NCBI RefSeq assembly: GCF_007856155.1
Contig: NZ_CP042266.1
Location: 1,984,001 to 2,048,000 of the forward strand
Length of the DNA stretch: 64,000 bases
Direction of reading: 5' to 3'
Origin: Streptomyces qinzhouensis
Lineage (GTDB): Bacteria > Actinomycetota > Actinomycetes > Streptomycetales > Streptomycetaceae
A model generated the notes under the pieces. It made no database searches and was not told the origin of the DNA. It saw only the letters and a program-made list of their open reading frames with translations. Shown here piece after piece: positions 55,369 to 63,851 of this stretch (positions are counted from its first letter, which is position 1; every line of letters starts with the position of its first letter). A program made the translations under genes and the position numbers.

Positions 55369-56061
55369 ATGACCGATGCACATCAGCACGAGGAAGAGGC
55401 GCGCTGGAGCGCCGTCGACACCTATGTGACGGACCTGCTGGCTCCGGCGGACGAGGCGCTCACACACGCGCTGGAAGCGAGTGACGCGGCGGGGCTGCCC
55501 CGGATCGCGGTCGCCCCGAACCAGGGCAAACTACTGAATCTGCTGGCGCGCTCCCTGGGCGCGCGAAGGATCCTGGAGATCGGCACCCTCGGCGGTTACA
55601 GCACGATCTGGCTGGCCAGGGCGCTGCCGGAGGGCGGCAGGCTGATCTCGCTGGAGTACGACGAGCGTCATGCGGAGGTGGCACGGGCGAATCTGTCCCG
55701 GGCCGGTCTTGACGCGATCGCCGAGGTGCGGACGGGCCCGGCGCTGGAGACCCTGCCGAAACTGGCGGCCGAGCCGGGCGCGGGCCCGTTCGATCTGTTC
55801 TTCATCGACGCGGACAAGGTGAACAACCCCGGCTATGTGAGCTGGGCGCTGAAACTGTCCCGGCCGGGGAGCCTGATCGTGGTGGACAACGTGGTACGGG
55901 GCGGCGCGGTGGCCGACCCGGAGTCGCGGGATCCGTCCGTCCGGGGGACCCGCGAGATGTTCGAGCTGGTGGCGCGGGAGCCGAGGCTGGACGGGACGGC
56001 GTTCCAGACGGTGGGTACGAAGGGGTACGACGGTCTGCTGGTGGCACGGGTCGTGGACTGA
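55369..56061 (+). CDS. Class I O-methyltransferase (CCoAOMT-like)
   Basis: A 230-residue protein from ATG 55369. RILEIGTLGGYSTIWLARALP is motif I, LISLEYDERHAEVARANL motif II, DLFFIDADKVNNPGYVSWALKL the metal-binding region of cation-dependent catechol O-methyltransferases, and SLIVVDNVVRGG motif VI. It transfers methyl from SAM to catechol-type hydroxyls. Natural substrate unknown; monocistronic. Confidence 0.9.
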   Translation: MTDAHQHEEEARWSAVDTYVTDLLAPADEALTHALEASDAAGLPRIAVAPNQGKLLNLLARSLGARRILEIGTLGGYSTIWLARALPEGGRLISLEYDERHAEVARANLSRAGLDAIAEVRTGPALETLPKLAAEPGAGPFDLFFIDADKVNNPGYVSWALKLSRPGSLIVVDNVVRGGAVADPESRDPSVRGTREMFELVAREPRLDGTAFQTVGTKGYDGLLVARVVD

Positions 56062-56238
56062 ACCGGCGGATCCGGTACGGCTCCAGGCAGCGCGCGCCCG
56101 GAGCCGTACCGCGGTCCGAATCCGGGCTCGGCCCCCACGGCGCCGCGGGCTGTCACCAGCACCCCGGACCGCCGTGCCGGGAGGGCCGGACGGTACGGTC
56201 GGGACTCCCTAGAGGTCCCTCTCTGCGAAGGATGTCCC

Positions 56239-56592
56239 GTGGCAAGCGTCGTGAAGATCAACGTTCTGACGGTCCCGGCCGAACAGCGCGAAGTACTGGA
56301 GAAGCGGTTCGCGGCCCGCGCCGGATCGGTCGAGAACTCCGACGGCTTCGAGTGGTTCGAGCTGCTGCGCCCGCTGGAGGGCACCGACCAGTATCTGGTG
56401 TATACGCGGTGGCGCAGCGAGGCCGATTTCGAGGCGTGGATGGCGGGTTCGATGCGCGGCGCCCACAAGCCCGCCGAGGGCGGCACCGGGGGCACCGGCG
56501 GCGAGCAGCCGAAGCCCGCGGCCACCGGCTCCACCCTCTGGTCCTTCGAGGTCGTCCAGTCGGCGGGCCCCAAGCAGTCCGACGAGGGCTGA
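56239..56592 (+). CDS. mhuD: MhuD/IsdG-type heme-degrading monooxygenase
   Basis: A 117-residue ABM-fold protein from GTG 56239. VVKINVLTVPAEQREVLEKRFAARAGSVENSDGFEWFELLRP and DFEAWMAGSMRGAHK align with mycobacterial MhuD, including the heme-pocket Asn (in KINVL), Trp (EAW) and proximal His (AHK). MhuD opens heme to mycobilin and releases iron without CO. The C-terminal half carries a Gly/Thr-rich insertion (GGTGGTGGEQ) before the final strand LWSFEVVQS. It stands alone, with no heme-uptake gene adjacent. Confidence 0.8.
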   Translation: MASVVKINVLTVPAEQREVLEKRFAARAGSVENSDGFEWFELLRPLEGTDQYLVYTRWRSEADFEAWMAGSMRGAHKPAEGGTGGTGGEQPKPAATGSTLWSFEVVQSAGPKQSDEG

Positions 56593-56643
56593 GACCCACC
56601 CGCCCCCGCTCCTGCCCCTGCCCCCGCCCCTGCCCCTGCCGCC

Positions 56644-58731
56644 TCAGCTTCCGGCCGGCGGCGGGGAGGGCGGCGGCCACGGCGGTGCGTGATCCCCCCG
56701 GGGCCCCCGGCCGTTCGGCCGTTCCTGGTCCGATCCGCACAGCTCCGCGCTGAGTTCCCGCACCAGTTGCACCAGGTCGGTGGGCCGGTCGGGCCCCCAC
56801 CAGTCCCCCAGCAGTTCGGCGAGTGACTCCTCCCGCGCCTTCGCCAGTCGCACGGCGGACTCCAGCCCCTTCTCCGTGAGGACCAGCTGGACACCCTCCC
56901 GGGCCGCGAGCCCCCGCTCCTCCACCTGCCGGGCCGCGTCGGTGATCACATGCAGCGGTACGGGGGTGGTGTCGGCCAGCAGCCCCGGCTCCACCGTCCC
57001 GTGCCGCCGGATCCGCAGCAGCAGCCAGCTCGCCGCGGGCAGCAGGTCGTACCCGGCCCGGGCGGTGATCGTCTCGTAGATATGCCGCCGCCCCTCCCGG
57101 GAGCCCAGGACGGACAGCGCCCGGGCCGCCTCCTCGTGGGACGAGCGCTCCACCGGATTGGAGGCGAGGGTCTGGCTGGGGTCGGGCGCGGTGACCGAGC
57201 CCCGCAGCTTGTCCTCGCGCAGAAACCAGGAGACCACGAACGCGAGCAGGACGACCGGGACGGCGTACAGGAAGACGTCCGTGATCGCGGAGGCGAAGGC
57301 GTGCAGCACCGGCGCCCGCAGCGCGGGCGGCAGCTGGGCGATCGCCTGGGGATCGGCCGCCAGTTCACCGGCCCCGGCACCCGGTGGCACCGCACGGCCG
57401 GCCAGCACGGCGGCGAGCTTCTCGTTGAGCCCGTTGGAGAAGATCGTGCCGAAGATGGCGACACCGAAGGAGGCTCCGATGGAGCGGAAGAAGGTGGTGC
57501 CGGAGGTGGCGACGCCGAGGTCCTCGTACCGTACGGAGTTCTGCGCCACCAGGACGAGCACCTGCATCACCAGGCCGAGACCGAAGCCGAAGACGAAGAA
57601 GTAGAGGCTGATCTCCCAGTCCGGGCTGAACTCGGAGAGCTGGTGGAGCAGGAACAGGCCGATCGCGGTGATACCGGTGCCCGCGACCGGGAACACCTTC
57701 CAGCGGCCGGTACGGCTGACGAGCTGCCCGGATCCGGTGGAGGCGATCAGCAGCCCGAAGACCATCGGCAGCATGTGCACCCCGGACAGGGTCGGGCTGA
57801 CCCCGCGGACGACCTGGAGGAAGGTCGGCAGGAAGGTCATCGCCCCGAACATCGCGAAGCCGATGACAAAGCTGATCACCGAGACGAGCGTGAAGGTGCG
57901 GATCCGGAAGAGATGCGGCGGCAGGACAGGCTCGGCGGCCCGGAACTCGACGAGGACGAACCAGACCAGCAGCACCGTCCCGAGCACGGCCAGTCCGATG
58001 AGCTGCGGCGAACCCCAGGCCCAGGTGGTACCGCCGAGAGAGGCCACCAGGACGAAGCAGGTGGCGACAGAGGCGATGAGGAAGGTACCCAGATAGTCGA
58101 TGGTGTGCCGGGTGGGGCGGCTGGGAATCCGGAGCACGGCGGCGATGACGACGAGGGCGACCGCGCCGATCGGGAGATTGATGTAGAAGACCCAGCGCCA
58201 GCTCAGATGCTCCGTGAAGAAGCCCCCCAGCAGCGGGCCGAGGATGCTGCTGGCGCCGAAGACCGCACCGAACAGGCCCTGGTAGCGACCGCGCTCCCGG
58301 GGCGGGACGATATCGCCGACGATCGCCATCGACAGCACCATCAGCCCGCCGCCGCCCAGCCCCTGAAGCGCCCGGAAGCCGATGAGCTGCGGCATGTTCT
58401 GGGCGACTCCGCAGAGCGCGGAGCCGATGAGGAAGATCACGATCGCGGTCTGGAAGAGCTTCTTACGGCCGTACTGGTCGCCGAGCTTGCCCCAGAGCGG
58501 GGTCGCGGCGGTGGAGGCCAGAAGATAGGCCGTCACCACCCAGGACAGATGTTCGAGACCGCCCAGTTCGCTGACGATGGTCGGCAGGGCGGTGGAGACG
58601 ATGGTCTGGTCGAGCGCGGCGAGCAGCATGCCGAGCAGCAGCGCACCGATGGCGAGGAGGATGCCGCGCCGGTCCCGGACCGCGCCCGGTAGCGGGTCGG
58701 CGGCGTCCGTGCGCACCTGTTCCTGTGCCAT
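56644..58731 (-). CDS. DHA2-family MFS exporter fused to a C-terminal winged helix
   Basis: A 695-residue protein. Residues ~20-530 are a 14-TM DHA2 drug transporter (LLAALDQTIVSTALPTIV, GKLGDQYGRKKLF, LGGGGLMVLSMAIVGDIVPPRERGRYQG, WRWVFYINLPIGAV). Residues ~560-660 form a MarR/PadR-like winged helix (YDLLPAASWLLLRI, ADAARQVEERGL, LVLTEKGLESAVRL), ending in a Pro-rich tail. The fusion couples an exporter to a putative DNA- or ligand-binding domain, an arrangement seen in some streptomycete MDR transporters. ATG 58731. Confidence 0.85.
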   Translation of the reverse strand: MAQEQVRTDAADPLPGAVRDRRGILLAIGALLLGMLLAALDQTIVSTALPTIVSELGGLEHLSWVVTAYLLASTAATPLWGKLGDQYGRKKLFQTAIVIFLIGSALCGVAQNMPQLIGFRALQGLGGGGLMVLSMAIVGDIVPPRERGRYQGLFGAVFGASSILGPLLGGFFTEHLSWRWVFYINLPIGAVALVVIAAVLRIPSRPTRHTIDYLGTFLIASVATCFVLVASLGGTTWAWGSPQLIGLAVLGTVLLVWFVLVEFRAAEPVLPPHLFRIRTFTLVSVISFVIGFAMFGAMTFLPTFLQVVRGVSPTLSGVHMLPMVFGLLIASTGSGQLVSRTGRWKVFPVAGTGITAIGLFLLHQLSEFSPDWEISLYFFVFGFGLGLVMQVLVLVAQNSVRYEDLGVATSGTTFFRSIGASFGVAIFGTIFSNGLNEKLAAVLAGRAVPPGAGAGELAADPQAIAQLPPALRAPVLHAFASAITDVFLYAVPVVLLAFVVSWFLREDKLRGSVTAPDPSQTLASNPVERSSHEEAARALSVLGSREGRRHIYETITARAGYDLLPAASWLLLRIRRHGTVEPGLLADTTPVPLHVITDAARQVEERGLAAREGVQLVLTEKGLESAVRLAKAREESLAELLGDWWGPDRPTDLVQLVRELSAELCGSDQERPNGRGPRGDHAPPWPPPSPPPAGS

Positions 58732-59100
58732 ACGGGTCTCCTCGCATCCGGAACCCGGCGACGATCACGCCCTGATTCGCCCTTTCCCATAGTGGGGCGT
58801 ATAGGACGTTACGGCCCGTTGAGCGAGGACAGGGTGGCACTTTCGGCCATCGCTTTGTATCATGATTGAACAAAGTGACTCCGCCCGTCTCCCTGACCGG
58901 TGGGCGGAGTCACCTTGGTCCACTCCTTCTTCCGCCGGTGCGCGGTCGCACACCGCCGCCACGCGCCCGGTCGGTGCCGTCGGCTCCGACCGCTCCCCTA
59001 CCGCCTTCTCTCCCTACGCTCTTCCACACGCCCGCAGTGCGCCGCTGCCCTGCCCGGTCGGTCCAGGCCGCTGCACCCTCGCCGCGCCAGGAGTACGCCC
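58732..59100. other. 369-bp divergent intergenic region with operator-like repeat
   Basis: CTTTGT (58853-58858) and ACAAAG (58870-58875) form a 6-bp inverted repeat; directly next to it is the long hairpin at 58875-58913. They lie between the MFS-winged-helix gene and the HAD gene and could bind the regulator of the exporter. Confidence 0.45.
58875..58913. terminator. 12-bp perfect hairpin
   Basis: GTGACTCCGCCC (58875-58886) pairs with GGGCGGAGTCAC (58902-58913). On the minus strand TTTGTT follows, so it resembles a minus-strand terminator or an attenuator. Confidence 0.55.
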
Positions 59101-59757
59101 ATGCAGGCCAGCACCCTCACCGCCCGAGCCCTTCTTCTCGACATGGACGGCACCCTCGTCAATTCGGATGCGGTCGTCGAGCGCATCTGGCGGGAATGGT
59201 CCGTCGAACAGGGCCTCGACCCCGACGCGACGATGAAGATCGTCCACGGGCGCCAGGGGTACGCGACGATGGCGGAGCTGCTGCCCGACCGTCCGATGGC
59301 CGAGAACCACGCGGACAACGCGGTGATGCTGGCCCGCGAGACCGCCGATGTCGACGGAGTGGTTCCGATACCGGGCGCCCCCGCGTTCCTCGCCGCCCTC
59401 GCCGGTCTCCCCCATGCCCTGGTGACTTCCGCGGACGCGGCTCTGGCCACGGCCAGGATGGGGGCGGCCGGACTGCCGATGCCGGAGGTACGGATCACCG
59501 CGGAGTGCGTCGGCGCCAGCAAGCCCGATCCCGAGGGCTTCCTCAAGGGCGCGGCCGAGCTGGGCTTCGCCCCCGGTGACTGCATCGCCTTCGAGGACTC
59601 CGCGGCGGGCATCGAGGCCGCTCGCGCCGCCGGGATGCGGGTCGTCGGCATCGGACCGCGCGCCCTGCCCCTCGCCCCGGACCTGCATGTGGACGATCTG
59701 ACCCGGCTCGGCATCACATCCGACGCCGAAGGCCGGATTCTGATCCGGGGGCTCTGA
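59101..59757 (+). CDS. HAD-IA sugar-phosphatase-like hydrolase
   Basis: A 218-residue protein from ATG 59101 with AGGAG eight bases upstream. [16 protein letters not shown] is HAD motif I with the nucleophile and acid Asp, [12 protein letters not shown] motif [14 protein letters not shown] motif III Lys and [19 protein letters not shown] motif IV. The cap sequence places it with 2-deoxyglucose-6-phosphate or sugar-phosphate phosphatases (YfbT/DOG1-like). Substrate not determined. Confidence 0.9.
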   Translation: MQASTLTARALLLDMDGTLVNSDAVVERIWREWSVEQGLDPDATMKIVHGRQGYATMAELLPDRPMAENHADNAVMLARETADVDGVVPIPGAPAFLAALAGLPHALVTSADAALATARMGAAGLPMPEVRITAECVGASKPDPEGFLKGAAELGFAPGDCIAFEDSAAGIEAARAAGMRVVGIGPRALPLAPDLHVDDLTRLGITSDAEGRILIRGL

Positions 59758-59814
59758 GCCCCCGCGTGCGGAGGGGCGGGCCGAGGCGGCCCGCCCCTCC
59801 GCACGGTTTCACCG

Positions 59815-60399
59815 TCAGCCGGTGACGGCCTCGTAGAAGCTGAACCCGGCCAGGACCAGCATCAGCGTGGCCGCGATCTTGGTGATCAGCTTCAGCGGTA
59901 CGTACTTCATCAGCGTCCGGCCGCCGAGGATGCCCAGACCGGCCACGGCCCAGAGCGCGAGCACGGCGCCGAGGCCGACCGAGATCGGGTTGTCGTAACG
60001 GGCCGCGAGGTTGGCCGTCATGATCTGGGTCAGATCGCCGAACTCCGCGACGAGGATCAGCATGAAGCCCGCCCCGGAGACCTTCCAGAAGGACTGGTCC
60101 TCGGGCTGCTTGATGGACTCCTCGTCGTCGTCGGACTTCCTCAGCAGCAGGACCAGCGCACCCGCCAGGAACAGCGCGCCCACCACACCCTGCACCAGCC
60201 GGTGCGGCAGCAGGGTGAGCACACTGCCCGCGGCGATCGCGAGCGCGACATGGACGGCGAAGGCGGCGGCGACGCCGGCGAAGACGTAGGAGGCGCGGTA
60301 GCGGGTACCGAGCATCAGCCCGGCCAGCGCGGTCTTGTCGGGGAGTTCCGCCAGGAAGACGACGCCGAAGGTGATCGCCATAACGGTGAAGCTGATCAC
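59815..60399 (-). CDS. GDT1/TMEM165-family Mn2+ (Ca2+/H+) transporter
   Basis: A 194-residue membrane protein starting at GTG 60399 with GAGGAA seven bases upstream. Two internal repeats carry the family motifs FLAELPDKTALAGL and LVAEFGDLTQIMTANLA (ExGD-type), which line the cation path; six hydrophobic segments are seen. Members export manganese (bacterial MneA type). A yybP-ykoY riboswitch, which senses Mn2+, precedes it, strongly supporting manganese efflux. Confidence 0.9.
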   Translation of the reverse strand: MISFTVMAITFGVVFLAELPDKTALAGLMLGTRYRASYVFAGVAAAFAVHVALAIAAGSVLTLLPHRLVQGVVGALFLAGALVLLLRKSDDDEESIKQPEDQSFWKVSGAGFMLILVAEFGDLTQIMTANLAARYDNPISVGLGAVLALWAVAGLGILGGRTLMKYVPLKLITKIAATLMLVLAGFSFYEAVTG

Positions 60400-60459
60400 G
60401 GGTGGATTCCTCAATCGGTCGGGCTGTCCGCACCGAGAGACCGTGCCCGGGGCCGGACG

Positions 60460-60514
60460 GAATCCGTCACCCGGAGAAAAGGGGTCGCTTCGGCACGGCA
60501 GCGTCTGAACACTG
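60460..60514 (-). terminator. Expression-platform terminator of the Mn2+ riboswitch
   Basis: On the minus strand CTTCGGC (about 60521-60515) can pair with GCCGAAG, followed by CGACCCCTTTTCT. Its U-run fits a terminator opposed by the ligand-bound aptamer. Confidence 0.55.
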
Positions 60515-60640
60515 CGGCCGAAGGTCTCGCTGGCGAAGCCGGTCCAAGGACCGGTCGCCTCCGGGCGCCGGCCGGATCCGGTCTCACGACCGGGCCCAGC
60601 AGTATGTCGACGTTCCGGCGAAGAGCTACTCCCCTTCTGC
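60515..60640 (-). ncRNA. yybP-ykoY manganese riboswitch
   Basis: Minus-strand landmarks in order: AAGGGGAGTAGCTCTTCG, AACGTCGACATACTGCTGGG and GCCAGCGAGACCTTCGGCC, with a GC stem between. These are the conserved loops of yybP-ykoY aptamers as found in actinobacteria. It sits directly upstream of the GDT1-family gene, which it should switch on at high manganese. Confidence 0.88.
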
Positions 60641-60669
60641 TCCGTCCAGGGTAACCGACGCGGAAACGA

Positions 60670-61443
60670 TCATGGGCGGCCCGTGCGGTCGGCTCCGTAC
60701 TCCCCGGTACCGTCCCGGTGCAGCCGCCCGCGCGCCACCAGCTCCAGCACCACGGCGACCGCGATCGCCTGTACGGCCAACAGCGCGACCAGCACAAAGA
60801 GCTGGACCGCCCCGGCGAGGAGCGGCGAAGCGCCGCCCAGCAGCATGCCGACAAAGGCTCCGGGAAGAGTGACCAGGCCGACCGTACGGGTCTGGTCAAG
60901 ACCCGGAAGCAGCGCATCCGACGCCGGGGTACGGGCCACCTCCAGCCGGGCGTCCCGCGCGTACAGACCAAGCGCCAGCCCGGCCTCCACCTCCCCGTGC
61001 CGCTGCCGCAGCTCGTCGAGCGCCCGCCGCCCGGCCAGCACCGTCGCGGTCAGGGCCCCGCCGATCAGAATCCCCGCGACGGGCACCAGCGCGATCCCCT
61101 TCACCGGCACCACGCCGGTGAGCAGCAGCGCCCCGAGGACCGGGAACACCCCCGCCGCGATCGGCAGGGCGACCCACCACCACGTCCCGTTGCGGGTGAT
61201 CCGCCGCCCGGCGGTGCGCACGGCGACGGAGTACATCAGCAGGACGAAGCCGAAGAGCGCCGGCAGCGCGTGCACCACCCACCCGATGACCAGGGAGACG
61301 GCGGCGAGCTGGGCCGCGGCCCGGGCGCCGGCGACGACGATCTCCCGGGACCTCCCGAGGTGCGCGACGGCGGCCACCACCGCGGCCAGGGTGAGCAGTA
61401 CGGCGAGGACCGCCCCGAACGTGACATTGACCGTCAGCAGCAC
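60670..61443 (-). CDS. FetB-like ABC permease (UPF0014)
   Basis: A 257-residue membrane protein from GTG 61443 with about seven spans. ARAAAQLAAVSLVIGWVV, RTAGRRITRNGTWWWVALPI, LVPVAGILIGGALTATVLAGRRALDELRQRHGEVEAGLALG and TRTVGLVTLPGAFVGMLLGGASP follow the UPF0014 family, whose E. coli member FetB exports iron with the ATPase FetA. No ATPase gene is adjacent, so a partner must be elsewhere or the protein works alone. Its C-terminus overlaps nothing and it is separate from the riboswitch. Confidence 0.88.
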   Translation of the reverse strand: MLLTVNVTFGAVLAVLLTLAAVVAAVAHLGRSREIVVAGARAAAQLAAVSLVIGWVVHALPALFGFVLLMYSVAVRTAGRRITRNGTWWWVALPIAAGVFPVLGALLLTGVVPVKGIALVPVAGILIGGALTATVLAGRRALDELRQRHGEVEAGLALGLYARDARLEVARTPASDALLPGLDQTRTVGLVTLPGAFVGMLLGGASPLLAGAVQLFVLVALLAVQAIAVAVVLELVARGRLHRDGTGEYGADRTGRP

Positions 61444-61658
61444 GCGCCAACCCTAGGCCGTGTCGTCCCAGGTCCCACCAGTACCGGCCAGGGCATGGCG
61501 CGGAACCGGGTGGCCCGATGAGAGTCCTATGAGAATCACCCTCCCCGTATTACTTGAACTTGCAAGCACCTTTCCGGGGTACCTAACTTGGGAGTCGTTC
61601 CCCCCACGGGCCGCCCCACCCGGGGCCGTCCCCGCTCCCCCCACACTCTGGAGCCCGC

Positions 61659-62123
61659 ATGCCCGATTCCCTTGTCGCGACCCTGAACCGGTACCAGCCG
61701 TACGCGATCGGCGGCTTCCGGATCGTCGTCGGCTTCCTCTTCGCCTGCCACGGCGCCGCCTCCCTCTTCGGGCTGCTCGGCACCGCCGACAACGCCACCG
61801 TGGACGCCTGGACCTGGCCGGGCTGGTTCGCGGCGGTCATCCAGTTGGTCGGCGGCACCCTGGTGATGCTGGGCCTGGGCACGCGGGCGGCGGCCTTCGT
61901 CTCATCGGGCTCGATGGCCTACGCGTACTTCAAGGTCCACCAGCCCGAGGCGCTGTTCCCGCTGGAGAACTCGGGCGAGGCGTCGGCGATGTTCTGCTGG
62001 GCACTCCTGCTGCTGGTCTTCACCGGCCCGGGGGCGCCGGCGCTGGACAACCTCCTCGGCCGGGGCGGCGACAGCACACCCCGCGCGACACTCCCCCGAG
62101 AGCACGCCCCCACCTCCCGCTAG
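61659..62123 (+). CDS. DoxX-family membrane protein
   Basis: A 154-residue four-TM protein from ATG 61659. RIVVGFLFACHGAASLFGL, WFAAVIQLVGGTLVMLGLGTRAAAFVSSGSMAYAYF and PLENSGEASAMFCWALLLLVFTGPG are typical DoxX segments. The family is linked to thiol or redox homeostasis in mycobacteria and to quinol oxidation in archaea; here function is unassigned. No operon partner. Confidence 0.9.
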   Translation: MPDSLVATLNRYQPYAIGGFRIVVGFLFACHGAASLFGLLGTADNATVDAWTWPGWFAAVIQLVGGTLVMLGLGTRAAAFVSSGSMAYAYFKVHQPEALFPLENSGEASAMFCWALLLLVFTGPGAPALDNLLGRGGDSTPRATLPREHAPTSR

Positions 62124-62469
62124 CCCCCTTCCCCCCTGCCCCTCCCCCACCGACAACCGGTGCATCACGCACCGAGTATGTGTCGACACACAACGGTGCG
62201 CCCGGCCCCTCTTTGGAGGGTCCGGGCGTTACCCCTGGTCCCCGGCCCCGAGTAACGTCGGAACATCCGTGCGACGCGGATACTCCGGGGGCGGTTGGGA
62301 CATCACTTCGACGGACGGAAGAGGTGATGATCACAACATCCATGGCCCTGGATGACTCTGCGGCGGAGATCACGCGTACGCTGTACAACTGCCAGTGCCA
62401 CCGTCAGAGGAATGACCGTCCGGACCGACACAGCACTGTCATCACACGGGGAATCGGGGAGAGTCAACA
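62124..62469. other. 346-bp intergenic region
   Basis: The 12-bp palindrome TGTGTCGACACA (62179-62190) stands out as a possible operator. An open frame from 62326 with GGAAGAGGTG upstream runs into the DedA gene in another frame and is not called. Confidence 0.5.
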
Positions 62470-63105
62470 GTGCTGGAGAGTCTGGGGCCGCTTGTCGGCA
62501 GCCCTTGGATCTATGCCGTCGTGGCCATCTCCGTGCTGCTCGACGTCTTTCTGCCGGTCCTGCCCAGCGGTGTCCTGGTGATCACCGTGGCGACGGCCGC
62601 GGCCGCGGGCACCACCACCGTCGCGGACCAGGTTCCGCGCGAGGTGCCCTCCCTGCTGATCCTGATCCTCTGCGCGGCCACCGCGTCCGTACTCGGTGAT
62701 CTGGTCGCCTACCGGCTGGCCCGGCGCGGCGGAGACCGCTTCGACCGCGCGATCGCCCGCTCCCGCAGGCTCACCAAGGCCCAGGCGCGGCTCGGCTCCA
62801 CCCTCGCCCGGGGCGGCGGCGCCCTGGTGGTCATCGCCCGCTTCGCCCCGGCCGGCCGCTCCGTCGTCTCCCTGGGGGCGGGTGCCGCCCGCCGCCGGGC
62901 CCGGGACTTCCTCCCCTGGTCGGCGCTGGCGGGCGTGATCTGGGCGGGCTACAGCGTCGGCCTCGGTTACTTCGGCGGCCAGTGGCTGGGCGCGAGCTGG
63001 GTAGGCGCCGCGGTTTCGGTCCTCGCCCTGTTCGGCGCGGGGGCCCTGGCGGCATACGTGATGCGCCGCCGCCCGGCTCCCCAGCCGGCCACCGAATCGG
63101 TCTGA
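62470..63105 (+). CDS. DedA/VTT-domain membrane protein
   Basis: A 211-residue protein from GTG 62470 with GGGGAGAG upstream. Hydrophobic segments flank the DedA-type core GDLVAYRLARRGGDRFDR and ALVVIARFAPAGRSVVSLGAGAARR, containing the conserved basic F/GRFxPxxR motif thought to act in lipid scrambling or undecaprenyl-phosphate recycling. Likely a phospholipid or polyprenyl-phosphate translocase of the cytoplasmic membrane. Monocistronic, convergent with the DUF2277 gene. Confidence 0.87.
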   Translation: MLESLGPLVGSPWIYAVVAISVLLDVFLPVLPSGVLVITVATAAAAGTTTVADQVPREVPSLLILILCAATASVLGDLVAYRLARRGGDRFDRAIARSRRLTKAQARLGSTLARGGGALVVIARFAPAGRSVVSLGAGAARRRARDFLPWSALAGVIWAGYSVGLGYFGGQWLGASWVGAAVSVLALFGAGALAAYVMRRRPAPQPATESV

Positions 63106-63111
63106 CGCTCC

Positions 63112-63351
63112 CTACTCCGCACTCTCCGCCGCCCTGCGCCCTCCCCCCTTGATCTCCAAACCATCCAACAGCCGGGCGGTCGCCTCGGCTATCTCGTCGA
63201 CGGCGCGATCGAACACCTCGCGGTTATGGGCGGCGGGCGCCCGGAAGCCGGACACCTTCCGTACGTACTGGAGGGCGGCGGCACGGATATCGTCCTCCGT
63301 GGCCTCCTCGGGCAGGACGGGCGGGCGAAGAGTCTTGATGCTGCGGCACAT
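63112..63351 (-). CDS. DUF2277 family protein
   Basis: A 79-residue protein from ATG 63351. MCRSIKTLRPPVLPEEATEDDIRAAALQYVRKVSGFRAPAAHNREVFDRAVDEIAEATARLL matches the whole DUF2277 family: the N-terminal CRSIKTLR and VRKxSGfrxP are invariant. Function unknown; often near DNA-repair or metabolic genes without pattern. Lies 36 bp downstream of the phosphatase-like gene. Confidence 0.92.
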   Translation of the reverse strand: MCRSIKTLRPPVLPEEATEDDIRAAALQYVRKVSGFRAPAAHNREVFDRAVDEIAEATARLLDGLEIKGGGRRAAESAE

Positions 63352-63387
63352 GCCTCCAGTGTGCCCCCGCCCACTGACAGCGCCCCG

Positions 63388-63822
63388 CTACTCCCCCGGC
63401 CCGAAGCCGCGCACGTACCGCTTCTGCCAGGGCGTCTCCACAGCGTGCCGGTCGTATACCCGCCGGACGTACGCCACCGCCTCGCCCGCCGGGACTCCGT
63501 CGAGCACGGCGAGGCAGGCCAGCGCGGTTCCGGTACGCCCCCGCCCGCCACCGCACGCGACCTCGACCCGTTCGCCGCCGCACCGCTCCAGCGTCCGGCG
63601 CAGCATCCGCTCCGCCTGCGACCGGTCGGCGGGCAGCCGGAAGTCCGGCCAGCGCAGCCAGTCGCTCTCCCATCCGACGGCGGGCGGCTCCTTCGCCAGC
63701 AGATAGACCCCGTACTCCGGCTCGGGCCCTTCGGGCAGCGCCCGGCGCAGCCCCCGCCCCCGGACGAGCCGCCCGGACGGCAGTTCCAGCACCCCCGGAG
63801 TACCCGGTTCCCAGACACCCAT
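63388..63822 (-). CDS. Protein-tyrosine-phosphatase-like protein
   Basis: A 144-residue protein from ATG 63822 with GGGAGG eight bases upstream. VEVACGGGRGRTGTALACLAVL is a CX5R-type phosphatase loop (Cys and Arg present) though with CGGGRGRTG in place of HCxxGxxR(S/T), so the usual preceding His is Ala. WLRWPDFRLPAD supplies a possible general-acid Asp. Dual-specificity or lipid-phosphatase activity is possible; substrate unknown. Confidence 0.8.
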   Translation of the reverse strand: MGVWEPGTPGVLELPSGRLVRGRGLRRALPEGPEPEYGVYLLAKEPPAVGWESDWLRWPDFRLPADRSQAERMLRRTLERCGGERVEVACGGGRGRTGTALACLAVLDGVPAGEAVAYVRRVYDRHAVETPWQKRYVRGFGPGE

Positions 63823-63851
63823 GCGCCCACCTCCCTGTCAGTCCCCCGACG

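Noticed and set aside
58862..59236. Frame starting [14 protein letters not shown] upstream of the HAD gene
   Set aside because: Begins inside an inverted repeat, lacks a ribosome site and overlaps the well-supported HAD start in another frame.
62326..62581. 85-codon frame with GGAAGAGGTG just before ATG
   Set aside because: Runs over 100 bp into the DedA gene in a different frame and loses plausible composition there; the ribosome site is too close to the start.
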